In this document: one piece after another, positions 1-9,424 of the stretch
How positions within the stretch are numbered: the first letter of the stretch is position 1
How the letters are laid out: each line of letters begins with the position of its first letter
Origin: Maribellus maritimus
GTDB taxonomy: Bacteria > Bacteroidota > Bacteroidia > Bacteroidales > Prolixibacteraceae
NCBI RefSeq assembly: GCF_022267315.1
Contig: NZ_JAIKLE010000036.1
Location: 1 to 64,000 of the forward strand
Direction of reading: 5' to 3'
Length of the DNA: 64,000 bases
The notes under the pieces: model-generated
What the model was told of the DNA's origin: nothing
Databases searched by the model: none
Seen by the model: the letters and a program-made list of their open reading frames with translations, nothing else
Position numbers and translations under genes: made by a program

Positions 1-50
1 TCAAGTTCTTTTAAATCCTCTTTTATATTGAATTTGCTTTGTCTTCCCAT
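1..50 (-). CDS. Truncated start of an HTH/transposase-like protein (left edge)
   Basis: An ATG on the minus strand at 50 opens a frame that runs off the window after 16 complete codons (MGRQSKFNIKEDLKEL). The short basic start followed by an amphipathic segment resembles the N-termini of helix-turn-helix proteins of IS630-type transposases in Bacteroidota, but 16 residues are too few for a family call. Nothing else of the gene lies in the window, and no terminal inverted repeat can be tested. Confidence 0.3.
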   Translation of the reverse strand, partial: MGRQSKFNIKEDLKEL

Positions 51-680
51 GCTTCAAAGATAATAAAGCGACACTATATACTCAAATTGGTATAAATTGG
101 CCTTCTCAATTTTATTTAATCACCATTGTAACGATTAAATAGCAACTATCGTCTCTGGAAAATTAAGTCTTTTATTAAATGATTTTATTACACACATAAG
201 AATACCAAAACAGAAAAAACAATCGTAAAATACTGAAAAGAATAACCGGCTATTTGTGTTTGCTTTGTGCCCCTCGTTTTGAAGTATAGGAAGCAATTTT
301 TGTTTACATATTTTCCAGTTCCTAAATATTTTCTGGTTAATTTAACTTCACTATCTGTTTTTTTTAGTTATTTGAAAAACTCATACAAAAGTGTATGGAT
401 TCACTGTTTCTTTGGAAAATACGAAATTTGAATGGTACGCTTTTTATGTGCATGCTGTATTTTAATAATTTGTTTTATTGTTTCTGATTTATTGATTTTA
501 AAACAGAGTTAAACAAACACTTTTGTACAGAAATATTCTAAAATTTTTAGTCAGAACAGACTGTTCTGTTGGAAAAGATTTAGCAGGATAAACAGGAAAA
601 GAAGAAAATGAATATGTGAAACAAATTTACTGGGATTTATTTTGAACTGCCGACAAACTTAAAAGTTATATTTTTATGTC
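51..680. other. AT-rich intergenic stretch, 630 bases
   Basis: No convincing reading frame, RNA gene or strong hairpin is visible. It separates the truncated leftward frame at the edge from the rightward AraC gene, so it should hold divergent promoters. I could not identify a confident -33/-7 pair for either. Confidence 0.5.
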
Positions 681-1823
681 ATGAATTTACCAATCGTTTA
701 TATTGGCTTTGCGCAGGCGCTTTTTACATCCCTGATATTCTTTTTAAAAAGGCCTTTGAGAATTGCTGATGTTATATTGGGTTTTTGGTTGATTGCCATT
801 TCCGGAATGTTTGGTTTGAATATTTTTCAGGAATGTAACCAGGTGAAAGAAGATATGTGGTTTTTTTCTTTGAGTATTTCCATTACATTTCCGCCGTTTT
901 TGTATTTGTATTCAAAATATCTTACCGTAGAATTTGAGCAATTTAAGCGAAGTGACTTGTTGCATGCCATTCCCTTGTTATTGCTTGTGCAACTAATTCT
1001 AATTTTTCGTAATTCAAGGGCTGTTGATCTAACACTTGAAAAAAGTGATTCTGTTCAGCTGTATTGGTTGAGAAATTATTTTGGTGCTTTTTATATTTTA
1101 ATTTTATTGATTTATGGTGTCCTGGCTCTGATTCATGTTTTCCGGTATAAAAAGCAAATAAAAGATAACTATTCATATCATTCCGATAAAATAAGTTTGA
1201 ACTGGCTGCTGGTAGTTGTTATTTCATTTTTGATTACCCAAATTTTGATTGTTTTGTTGAGCATGTTACATGAAATAAATGTGATTGTGCAGGACGTCGA
1301 TTTTATTCGAAACGGCATCTTATTAGTTTATGTGTATGTTATAGGTATATGGGGGTATCGGCAGAGTGGACTGAGTTCGGGCTTAAAACCGATCAGACTA
1401 AAAAGAAAGATTGCGGTAAAAAATGAAAGTACACCTGGTAAGTATCAAAAGTCAGGATTAAAAAGCACGCAAAAAGAAGAATATGCACAAAAGCTGATTC
1501 TATTTATGAATCGGACAGAGTCATGGAAAGACCCGGAGTTGACTATCGCTAAAATGTCGACTCATACGAGTATTCCAAAACATTATATAACGCAAGTATT
1601 AAACGAGAGCTTGGGGAAAAATTTTTATGTTTTTGTAAATGAATATCGTATTGAATATGCTAAAAGATTGCTGGTTTCCTCTGAATACGTTGCCTGGTCT
1701 ATAGTAGCCATTGCCTATGAGTGCGGATTTAATTCAAAAACCGCATTTAATACTTTTTTCAAAAAATATACAGGCATCACACCATCTGAATACAAAAAAG
1801 GAGTAAAAGACAACTCTTACTAG
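681..1823 (+). CDS. Membrane-anchored AraC-family transcriptional regulator
   Basis: This 380-residue protein has two parts. Residues about 1-235 hold six or seven hydrophobic segments, typical of the 7TM-like sensor module of Bacteroidota AraC proteins. A basic linker follows, then an AraC-type double helix-turn-helix at about 270-375, with the second helix region carrying the family pattern around IAYECGFNSKTAFNTFFKK and the closing TGITPSEYKK. Such proteins are thought to sense a ligand in or across the inner membrane and activate nearby genes. The following genes on the same strand (a small secreted protein and the glycosidase run) are plausible targets, though that is inference from position only. 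ATG at 681 is the first in-frame start and gives a normal N-terminal membrane helix. Confidence 0.85.
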   Translation: MNLPIVYIGFAQALFTSLIFFLKRPLRIADVILGFWLIAISGMFGLNIFQECNQVKEDMWFFSLSISITFPPFLYLYSKYLTVEFEQFKRSDLLHAIPLLLLVQLILIFRNSRAVDLTLEKSDSVQLYWLRNYFGAFYILILLIYGVLALIHVFRYKKQIKDNYSYHSDKISLNWLLVVVISFLITQILIVLLSMLHEINVIVQDVDFIRNGILLVYVYVIGIWGYRQSGLSSGLKPIRLKRKIAVKNESTPGKYQKSGLKSTQKEEYAQKLILFMNRTESWKDPELTIAKMSTHTSIPKHYITQVLNESLGKNFYVFVNEYRIEYAKRLLVSSEYVAWSIVAIAYECGFNSKTAFNTFFKKYTGITPSEYKKGVKDNSY

Positions 1824-1884
1824 TCTCCCTAAAAGTTAAAGATTTAAATTGTTTAAAGGTTGTGTTTTTATTTTAAGTTTTTGT

Positions 1885-1898
1885 TAGACAGGTGTCTA
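1885..1898. promoter_or_regulatory. Short perfect dyad, possible operator
   Basis: TAGACA-GG-TGTCTA is a perfect 6-2-6 inverted repeat about 140 bases upstream of the small secreted gene and just after the AraC gene. The two-base loop makes an RNA hairpin unlikely, so a protein-binding site is the better reading. Binding by the adjacent regulator is speculation. Confidence 0.25.
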
Positions 1899-2036
1899 TG
1901 AAATGCGAACTTGTCTTTCCAGAGTAGACGAACATCTAATTCATTATTCCTGAAAAATCGGAACGGCTACAAAAAATCTAATCTGTAATTTTATATCCAC
2001 AGGAATATTAATGTAGAAAAACTTAAAAGGATAATT

Positions 2037-2408
2037 ATGAAAAAAGTCGGATTTATTTTAACATTGGTAGCATCACTGTTTGTTTCACTCATTTCTAATG
2101 CACAGCAGCCAGAAGATTATTTTTTAGGCGACTGGGATGTGGTAGTTGAAGGAACTCCCAATGGAGATGCAAAAATGACTATGCATCTTGAAAGGGTGGA
2201 TGGAAAATTAAAGGGAGAAATGAGAACTGAAGGCGATGCAGGTGTAATAAAAATTGAAAAGATTGACGAAAAGGAAACTTCTCTGTCTATGTATTATTTT
2301 GCCGGAGGGTATGACATTAGTATGGATTTTGATAAAGTAGATAAAAATAATATCAAGGGAAATCTGTTAGGTATGTTTACAGCAAGGGGAATAAGAAAAT
2401 TAGATTAA
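2037..2408 (+). CDS. Small exported protein of unknown function
   Basis: The 123-residue product has a clear signal peptide (residues 1-22, ending around SNAQ), so it is exported to the periplasm or surface. The mature part, about 100 residues, has alternating polar/hydrophobic strands and ends in a short basic tail. The opening pattern around YFLGDWDVVVEG and the later GEMRTEGD resemble small beta-barrel, lipocalin-like proteins that Bacteroidota often annotate as hypothetical. I do not recognise a specific family. It stands alone with about 210 bases before it and 130 after it, between the AraC regulator and the glycosidase. Confidence 0.75.
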   Translation: MKKVGFILTLVASLFVSLISNAQQPEDYFLGDWDVVVEGTPNGDAKMTMHLERVDGKLKGEMRTEGDAGVIKIEKIDEKETSLSMYYFAGGYDISMDFDKVDKNNIKGNLLGMFTARGIRKLD

Positions 2409-2539
2409 ATAGAAAAGTCTTTGAACGACGAATAAGCTTTTTTATTCTTGTCCCGGAATTTTAAAGAGGGATGGACTAGAATATTTGATTCCGTTATTCG
2501 TCTGTTTTTTTGTCTGTAGAAATCAGAAAATATCTTTAA

Positions 2540-4060
2540 ATGAATTATATAACAGATACAGCAATAATAGTTCTACTATTTGTCCTTTCTTTAGGAAAAA
2601 CAAATGAAGACAGTGGTAGAAAAGTTATAGAACTAAATATAGCTGACCTAAAATTGATTGGTAGGGTTGATGATAGGTATCAATCTGTAAATATTGAAAT
2701 GTGTGAAGTTGTTGGAGGAGACTTTTGGATTCCATATCACCTGGTAGATCCGGAAAAAGTAAAAAGTGGTGGTTTTGCCGCTTTGAAAAGAGAGATTCCA
2801 CCGGTAAACCTGTATGATAAGAAATTACGTACCCTTGCTTCGGCTCTGGGTCCGATGTATGTGAGGGTGAGCGGAACCTGGGCAAATACGACTTATTTCC
2901 AGGATAACGATAAACCAAAATTGGAGTTCGCACCTGAAGGGTTTGAAAATGTGTTAACAAGGAAAGAGTGGAAAGGGGTAATCGACTTTTGCAACACAAT
3001 GGATGCAAAATTAGTAACCTCTTTTGCTATTAGTAATGGAATCCGGGATAAAGATGGGAACTGGACTTCGGCTCAGATAGAACCACTGGTAAATTATACA
3101 AAATCGATTGGTGGAGAAATTGCAGCGGCTGAAATGTTTAACGAACCTTCGCACGCAGGCCATGGCGGAGCTCCTGATGGTTATGATGCGAACTGGTATG
3201 CCAAAGATTTTGCAGCCTTTAAAATGTATGTTGATTCAGCTATTCCTGAAATGAAAATTTTGGGGCCGGGTTCAACGGGTGAGGGAGGAATAATTCCTGG
3301 ACAAAGCATTTCAACCGATGACATCATGTGTGCAGAGCCAAAACCGGAATTTGAGATTCTTACCTATCATTATTACGGATGGATGTCGAAGCGATGCATG
3401 GGAAGTTTAACTCCAGAAAATGCACTTACCAAAGAATGGTTGAGCAAAACAGAACTTGGTTTGAAATATTACCAGGATGCGCGTGATAAATATGTACCCG
3501 ACGCTCCCATGTGGCTGACTGAAACAGCAGAAGCTGCCTGTGGAGGTAATCCCTGGGCTGCAACTTACATAGATTGTTTCCGGTATCTGGAACAATTGGG
3601 AAGATTAGCGAAAAAGAATGTTCAGGTGGTGATGCATAATACGCTTTGTGCAAGTGAATATGCTTTGCTGGAACAGGATACGCATGAACCAAGACCTAAT
3701 TACTGGGCTGCATTGCTTTGGAATAAATTGATGGGCACAAAAGTTTACGATGCTGACATACAGACCGATGGGCCAGATGTTTTTATTCACAACCTGAAAA
3801 ACGCGTCAAAAGGTTATGCTGTGCTGATTGTAAATCCAAAGGATGTTACATCATCCATAGAAATACCTGCTGCTGCAGAACAGTTTTTGCTAACGGCAGA
3901 TGGTGATAATCTCCAAACCAAAACGGTAAAATTGAATGGCGAGGTTCTTCAATTGAAATCAGATGAGACATTACCAGAAATAAATGGGAAAAAGGTAAAG
4001 GCGGGTGCCGTTGAAATACCACCACATAGTATCGAATTTCTTGTTTTTGATGATAAATAA
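2540..4060 (+). CDS. GH79 heparanase-like glycoside hydrolase
   Basis: The 506-residue protein is a retaining clan-A TIM-barrel glycosidase. The predicted acid/base is Glu202 in FNEPS and the predicted nucleophile is Glu328 in WLTETAEA; the spacing of about 126 residues is close to that of human heparanase. The segment after the nucleophile (CGGNPWA, then an alternating hydrophobic stretch with VVMHNTL, then PNYWAALLWNKLMGTKV) follows the heparanase C-terminal barrel closely. A C-terminal beta domain (about 410-506) closes the chain. GH79 members cleave beta-glucuronidic links in heparan-type glycans, arabinogalactan side chains or related uronides. The N-terminal hydrophobic segment (1-19) suggests export, though the cleavage site is not classical. 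Exact substrate is unknown. The SDR gene follows after 11 bases. Confidence 0.8.
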   Translation: MNYITDTAIIVLLFVLSLGKTNEDSGRKVIELNIADLKLIGRVDDRYQSVNIEMCEVVGGDFWIPYHLVDPEKVKSGGFAALKREIPPVNLYDKKLRTLASALGPMYVRVSGTWANTTYFQDNDKPKLEFAPEGFENVLTRKEWKGVIDFCNTMDAKLVTSFAISNGIRDKDGNWTSAQIEPLVNYTKSIGGEIAAAEMFNEPSHAGHGGAPDGYDANWYAKDFAAFKMYVDSAIPEMKILGPGSTGEGGIIPGQSISTDDIMCAEPKPEFEILTYHYYGWMSKRCMGSLTPENALTKEWLSKTELGLKYYQDARDKYVPDAPMWLTETAEAACGGNPWAATYIDCFRYLEQLGRLAKKNVQVVMHNTLCASEYALLEQDTHEPRPNYWAALLWNKLMGTKVYDADIQTDGPDVFIHNLKNASKGYAVLIVNPKDVTSSIEIPAAAEQFLLTADGDNLQTKTVKLNGEVLQLKSDETLPEINGKKVKAGAVEIPPHSIEFLVFDDK

Positions 4061-4071
4061 ATGGTTGTCGA

Positions 4072-4872
4072 ATGAACGTATATAATAAATTAATAATTGT
4101 AACCGGTGGCGGAAGCGGGATGGGACGTAGTTTGGTATTAAAGCTACTTGAAAAAGGCACCAGGGTTGCTGCTATTGATATCAATCAAGAAGGGTTGGAA
4201 GAGACAGCAGTTTTGGCTGAAGAGAAAAAGGATTCATTAACCATATTTAAATTAGATATCACCGATAAACAAGCGGTTGAAAAAACGCTTGGTCAAATTA
4301 TAGAGCAGGCTGGAGCAGTTGACGGTATTATTAATAATGCCGGAATCATTCAACCTTTTAAAAAACTAAATGACATTGATTATGATGTCGTCGAACGGGT
4401 TCTCAATGTTAATTTGTGGGGAACAATTTATTTGACAAAAACGTTGCTTACCCATCTGCTTAAACGACCCGAGGCGCATGTTGTAAATGTTTCAAGCATG
4501 GGTGGTTTCTTTGCTTTTCCCGGACAGACCATTTACGGAGCATCAAAAGCTGCAGTAAAAATCATGACCGAAGGATTGATTCAGGAATTAAGCTCTACCA
4601 GCGTGTATGTGTCGGTTGTTTTTCCTGGTGCGGTCAATACAAACATCATGGCAAACTCAGGTCTTGAAATTAACGTTGAGCAACAAGAGGCAGCCAAACA
4701 AAGTTCCCGACTGTTATCGGCAGAACGGGCTGCTGAAATAATTATCAATGGAATCGAAAAGAATAAAAAGAGGATATTTGTTGGGAAAGATGCGCGGATA
4801 ATGGATTATTTGTATCGCCTGAGTCCGAACAGAGCGGTAAAATTTATTTCCAAAAAAATGGGTGATCATTAA
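4072..4872 (+). CDS. Classical short-chain dehydrogenase/reductase
   Basis: The 266-residue cytoplasmic protein has the SDR cofactor motif TGGGSGMG (11-18), the structural NNAG (88-91), catalytic Ser141/142 and the YxxxK pair Tyr155/Lys159. The acidic residue after strand 2 (Asp36, AAIDIN) favours NAD(H) over NADP(H). The C-terminal part is slightly longer than minimal SDRs and ends in a basic region, as in the membrane-associated SDRs often annotated YqjQ/DltE-like. Substrate is unknown. The gene sits 11 bases after the glycosidase and 48 bases before the interrupted hydrolase, so the three probably form one transcript. Confidence 0.85.
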   Translation: MNVYNKLIIVTGGGSGMGRSLVLKLLEKGTRVAAIDINQEGLEETAVLAEEKKDSLTIFKLDITDKQAVEKTLGQIIEQAGAVDGIINNAGIIQPFKKLNDIDYDVVERVLNVNLWGTIYLTKTLLTHLLKRPEAHVVNVSSMGGFFAFPGQTIYGASKAAVKIMTEGLIQELSSTSVYVSVVFPGAVNTNIMANSGLEINVEQQEAAKQSSRLLSAERAAEIIINGIEKNKKRIFVGKDARIMDYLYRLSPNRAVKFISKKMGDH

Positions 4873-4920
4873 ACTACAATCAAAAGACAGAACAGCGGTT
4901 TAGAAATTAAAACTAAAAAA

Positions 4921-7044
4921 ATGAGGCACATAAAATTGTCGATTATACTATTTACACTTTTTGCTTTAAGTTTTCATGCCAGTGCGCAAAATAGTTTGGT
5001 GAATGCGGAACTGGTTTTTACTATAACCGATACAGTTTTTGGCAAGCCATTTATTGATATTGATGAATGGCGCGATGTCCCTGTACGTCATCGATATGTA
5101 CATGGAGGTTTTAAAGGTACAGATACCCGTTTTTCGTTTTATTTTCCAGGTAAAGAAAAATATGAGGGGCATTTTTTTTAATATGTAACACCTGTTCCCG
5201 ATAGTGAAAATCTTTCTCAGGGTGCTATAGGTGAAGCGGATAAAATAGGTTTTTCGCTGACCAATGGAGCCTATTTTATTGAAACAAATGGTGGCGGGAG
5301 TAGAGCTACTGCTACCTATGGTTCAGGTATCGACCCGTTAATAGGTGCGTACAAAGCAAATGCTGCCTGTGCTCAATTCTCGAAATTGGTTGCAGAAAAA
5401 TTGTATGGCAAGCATCGTACCTACGGCTATATTTTTGGAGGGAGTGGTGGTGCATACCGAACCATCGGCGCTATTGAAAACAACGAAGGCGTTTGGGATG
5501 GTGCAGTACCGTATGTTATTGGTTCACCAATGGCAATTCCGAATATGTTTACCATTCGTATGCATGCAATGCGAATTCTAAGAGATAAGTTTCCACAAAT
5601 TCTTGATGCTGTTGAACCCGGCGGAAGTGGGGATATGTATGCAGGTTTAAATAAGGAAGAAAAGGCAGCCCTTGAAGAAGCGACAAAGATGGGTTTTTAT
5701 CCCCCGTCTTGGTACGCTCATAAAACGATGGGAATTCATGCTTTTGGTGTACTTTATCCCGGAATGGCAATGGCTGATCCGGAGTATTTTAAAGAATTCT
5801 GGACTATGCCGGGATATTATGGCTTTGACCATCCTGAATCATTTGAAGGTGATAGAATTCAATACGAAGCAAAAATTAGTAAGACTTTAACTTTGGAGGA
5901 AGGACAGAAGTTAGGATTACCCGTTTATGCAATGCCTGGGCAGGCTCGTGGTTCTGCTGATAAAGCCTGGCAGAATATGGAAAGAAAAGAACAGGAAATA
6001 CCTGTTGCTTTAAAGCTCGAAGGGAGAATGCCTTCCGTACAATTTTTGGGTGGCGATTTAATTGTAAAAACAGGAGATGCGGCAGGGCAGCAAGTTGCTT
6101 TAAGAACAATTACTGAAAATGTCGTGGTTTTTGGCGTTGCGAGTGAGGATGTTCTATCCAAATTCAAAGAGGGAGATATTGTACAAGTAGATAATTCCAA
6201 CTTTTTGGCTGCACAAACCTATCACCGTCACCAGGTTCCAAAAGATGGATACCCAACCTGGGATCAATTTCGTGACGGAAACGGAAAGCCAATTTATCCG
6301 CAAAGACCTATGATACTGGGGCCTATTTTTGCTATGGGAGCTTCCGGAGTAATTCCAAATGGAAGTATAAAAGGTAAGGTTATCGCATTGGAGAATTTGT
6401 GGGATACCGAAGCATTGCCATGGCAGGGCGACTGGTATCGGCAGCAGGTTCAAAAACAGCTTGGCGAGAAAACAGATGATAATTTCCGGCTCTGGTATAC
6501 AGATCATGCCAATCATGCTGATTTTCCGTTTCCCGGCAATCCAAATTATATCGTCAGTTACCTTGGTGTACTTCAACAGGCACTTCTGGATTTAAGTAAT
6601 TGGGTGGAAAATGGGATTGAACCAGCTGCCACAACCAAATATAAAATTGAAGATGGACAGGTGATTGTCCCGGCAACGGCGGACGAACGTGCCGGTATCC
6701 AACCAGTAGTTAATGTTACTATCAATGGGAAAAAACGCGCTGATATTTCCGCGGGTGAAACAGTAATATTTAATGCTGTTGTTGACATTCCAAAGGGCAA
6801 AGGAAAGCTGGTTAATGCAGCCTGGGATTTCGACAGTTCAGGAGCTTTTAAAGATATTGTTGATTTGTCTGACACAAAAATTAAAAATAACGGTTCACGT
6901 ATTGAAATTACTATGAAACATACCTTCAATAAGCCGGGAAAATATTTTCCGGTGCTAAGGGTTGCTTCACAACGAGACGGAGATAAAGAAACACCATTCA
7001 CAAGAATTCAAAATCTGGACAGAGTGCGCGTTGTTGTTAATTGA
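4921..7044 (+). pseudogene. Secreted alpha/beta-hydrolase-like gene with PKD-like C-terminus, interrupted by one in-frame TAA
   Basis: Reading from ATG 4921 gives a signal peptide (cleaved near SAQN) and 86 codons, then TAA at 5179-5181 after a run of eight T. The same frame is open again from 5182 to 7044 with convincing protein from the first codon (YVTPVPDSENLSQG). Without the stop the protein would be 707 residues. It carries a nucleophile-elbow-like GGSGG motif (Ser about 175) followed by a large hydrolase domain, and ends in a PKD-like beta-sandwich (WDFD, then HTFNKPGKYFPVLRV). CAA to TAA is the simplest change giving this stop. No frameshift is needed, and the downstream frame has no other lesion, so the mutation is recent, is a sequencing error, or is read through. 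The downstream 552-codon frame starts only at a TTG inside the domain and is not an independent gene. Substrate unknown; a glycan-linked ester is possible from the neighbours. Confidence 0.75.
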
Positions 7045-7116
7045 AGGCTTCGGAAAACTGCTTTTTGCATTTTTTAAGCTCGTTTTGGTTGTTGGTAAGG
7101 GTAAAGACTTTATTCT

Positions 7117-7413
7117 TTAGGAAACATTAACAAGAATTTCTTTTTCCCTGATATTGGTGTTTGTGTCCCAGTCTTTGTATCCTATTTTTATAACACCACT
7201 TCCGGATGAATTTGCCTTGATATGGAAGGTACTTTCAAAAGTGCCTTCCTGTTCAGGATAATCCGTTATGAGTAATGTGAGATTTTTTGGAAGATGTATA
7301 AACGCCTCAAGATTGAGATGTGGAGGAACAACAGCAACGCTGTAGTTCTCCAAAGCAAATTCATCTCCGGTTTTTAGATTTATTTGGTCTGTATTTTCAG
7401 CGAGAAATTTCAT
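7117..7413 (-). CDS. Small protein, candidate chagasin-like (I42) cysteine-peptidase inhibitor
   Basis: The 98-residue product has no signal peptide. Its second half, F-x-I-x-A then a Ser/Gly-rich turn, V-I-K-I-x-Y, a Lys-Asp-Trp motif and a closing beta strand ending V-N-V, follows the layout of chagasin-family inhibitors, in which an Arg-Pro-Trp loop sits at the position of the YKDW here. The first half (NLKTGDEFALE) also fits, but the usual TG loop is not obvious. It lies 124 bases downstream of a papain-family peptidase on the same strand, and both proteins lack export signals. Peptidase plus cognate inhibitor is therefore an attractive reading, but it is a family guess by eye. Confidence 0.45.
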   Translation of the reverse strand: MKFLAENTDQINLKTGDEFALENYSVAVVPPHLNLEAFIHLPKNLTLLITDYPEQEGTFESTFHIKANSSGSGVIKIGYKDWDTNTNIREKEILVNVS

Positions 7414-7506
7414 TGTATTAAGAATTGGAATTAGTGAGTTTAAGATACAACTATTTTGGTTGGTCGGCTACCAGCAAAATTGTTTTTTTTGACAAATTTT
7501 AAAACA

Positions 7507-7527
7507 GGCCGGAAAATTCTCCCGGCC
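7507..7527 (-). terminator. Hairpin after the C1 peptidase gene
   Basis: GGCCGG at 7507-7512 pairs with CCGGCC at 7522-7527. Read on the minus strand the stem is followed by TGTTTTAAAATTT, as expected for an intrinsic terminator just beyond the peptidase stop at 7538. If it is efficient, the small downstream gene at 7117-7413 would depend on readthrough or its own promoter. Confidence 0.5.
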
Positions 7528-7537
7528 CGTTGATTTA

Positions 7538-9424
7538 TCAGACATAGAACAGTAACTCAATTTTTGCCCAGGAATATTTTTCAACAAAACCTACATTGTC
7601 GGAAATAACGTGCCACCACAAGTCGGCATATTTCCCACCCCCGGTTTGCAGCGTATCGAGATTATAAGTCCACGACGACGGGACCATAATTCCACGTTTG
7701 TATTTATACCTTGTGCCGTCGTCATTCAAAACTTCAAGATAGGAAATTTCAAGTTGGTTGTTGGACTCCAAATGCATAATTGCTTTGTAAGGACGATTGG
7801 TCGTTGTTTTGCCAACAACAACTGCAAAATTCAACTTGCTTGAAGGAATACCTGCATCATTAATCGAATAACTGTTAATTCTGCTTGCTGTCAGGTATTT
7901 CATATCATATAATATGCAAACTTTGGCGCCATTTCTTGGAACGAGATAATTAACACCCGGTTTAACAGCTTCCCACCAGAAGTCAGCATCATTCGATGTT
8001 TCACGGCCGCTGTCGATGTCACACAAGTAGGTGCCACGAACAACCAAGCCGCTGCGTTTCAGATGAATGGTTCCGTTCGCATTGTATACCACCAGGTTTT
8101 TCAGATAGAGATTATATCCTGCATAAGCTTCGCAAACTGCATATCTTCCTTTTGAGGTTTTAAATGCGATAATGGCAGCACGCAATCTGGTTCTGCTGAT
8201 TTTGGAATAGGAATAGGGTGCCCGTAAAAGTCTTCCCGGAACACTTAGTGGTTCGAAAGGAACGGGTTGTTTAACCACAAATCCATATTTAAAGTAGGTA
8301 CGAATGTAATCGTAACTCAAATATGCGTAACCGGAATGTCCCCATCCTGGGCCCCAACTATTTTTGACAATAAAGTAGTTTTGGATTTTATTGTAGCCAA
8401 CAACAAGCATGGCGTGCCCCCCTTGATAAATAGGATTTCCATTTGAAAATCGGGGATCAAGAATGCCGTCATTATCGGTGTCCTGCCAGGCAACCCACGT
8501 ACCGATTACAATGTTATAACCCTGGTAAAGCAGCGATTCCAGATAACGGGTGTTTTTAATACTCTCTCCGGTAAGCCCGTTGTCCTGAATAATTTTGTAA
8601 TATTTAATTCCGTATGTTTGATTTCCGGTTGCATCCGATGACGGGCCGTAAGTTCCGGCACTTATTAAACTGTTTATTTGAGACTGGTTACACAGATATG
8701 GCCACTCTGATTCAAGGCAAATTTTTCCATCGCTTCGGGCGAGATATTTTGCTGCATCGGTAGTTTTTAATCCCTGATCCTGATTGTGAGGCCGACCTAT
8801 AAATTCATTGAATTTGTAATGAAGATATTGTTCCGAAAGATCATCCGGAATATGATCAAACGCTTCCAAAACCCCACAAGAAGCATGGGCAACGCAGGTA
8901 CCTCTGGAGCACTGGTTTTTTACGGGCGATTGGTCGCTTCGGTGATCGATTGTGGAAGGTAATCCCATAGATTCTGATTCTACAATATTTAAGTCGGTTG
9001 TTGCCTCCAGTGTATCCTGTGCATAATAAGACCTGAATTTGGCAGTATCATCATTAATTAATTTTTCACTTTTCTGATCCTCTTCATCCAATTCGGGATC
9101 AAAATCAAAGTCTTCGGGATGAATTAAAGTAACTTCAAAGGTTTCATAGTCTTTGTTTTCGTCACGTTTTTCGTCAATTTTCTTTAAAAGGTCTTCATCT
9201 TCAATTTCATTGGCTTCCAGCTTTTCAATGGCGTCGTTGCTTAAATCCAAATCTTCATCAAGAAGCTCCGCCATGTTTTGGTGGGTTTTAGCATGAACTT
9301 TAAACTTTACCTCTTTTTTTTCGGTTGTAAACCATTTTTGTACTTCATTTTCGGTAACCGAAACAATGCGTTGTTTTAACACTGTAGCTTGTTCTTTTGT
9401 GAACTTTTTAAATTCGTTTTTCAT
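7538..9424 (-). CDS. Papain-family (C1A) cysteine peptidase without signal peptide, duplicated C-terminal domain
   Basis: The 628-residue protein has a C1A catalytic core at about 155-385: oxyanion Gln171, nucleophile Cys177 in RGTCVAH, His337 in GGHAMLVVGYN and Asn355 in VKNSWG. Residues 1-150 form a very acidic, helical region that looks like a propeptide or scaffold, and there is no hydrophobic export signal. Residues about 400-628 hold two copies of a roughly 100-residue beta domain: the blocks DADFWWEAV and YADLWWHVI occupy equivalent positions, each followed by a hydrophobic strand near the end. Such C-terminal domains usually bind substrates or surfaces. The protein is either cytoplasmic or leaves by a leaderless route. 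A small inhibitor-like gene lies downstream. Confidence 0.85.
   Translation of the reverse strand: MKNEFKKFTKEQATVLKQRIVSVTENEVQKWFTTEKKEVKFKVHAKTHQNMAELLDEDLDLSNDAIEKLEANEIEDEDLLKKIDEKRDENKDYETFEVTLIHPEDFDFDPELDEEDQKSEKLINDDTAKFRSYYAQDTLEATTDLNIVESESMGLPSTIDHRSDQSPVKNQCSRGTCVAHASCGVLEAFDHIPDDLSEQYLHYKFNEFIGRPHNQDQGLKTTDAAKYLARSDGKICLESEWPYLCNQSQINSLISAGTYGPSSDATGNQTYGIKYYKIIQDNGLTGESIKNTRYLESLLYQGYNIVIGTWVAWQDTDNDGILDPRFSNGNPIYQGGHAMLVVGYNKIQNYFIVKNSWGPGWGHSGYAYLSYDYIRTYFKYGFVVKQPVPFEPLSVPGRLLRAPYSYSKISRTRLRAAIIAFKTSKGRYAVCEAYAGYNLYLKNLVVYNANGTIHLKRSGLVVRGTYLCDIDSGRETSNDADFWWEAVKPGVNYLVPRNGAKVCILYDMKYLTASRINSYSINDAGIPSSKLNFAVVVGKTTTNRPYKAIMHLESNNQLEISYLEVLNDDGTRYKYKRGIMVPSSWTYNLDTLQTGGGKYADLWWHVISDNVGFVEKYSWAKIELLFYV

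Noticed and set aside
1885-1898. Terminator after the AraC gene
   Set aside because: The dyad has only a two-base spacer and no T tract, so an RNA hairpin is unlikely; it is listed as a possible operator instead.
5386-7044. Independent 552-codon gene
   Set aside because: Its first codon is TTG inside the hydrolase domain, and the reading frame with protein-like content continues upstream to the TAA at 5179. It is the rest of the interrupted gene.
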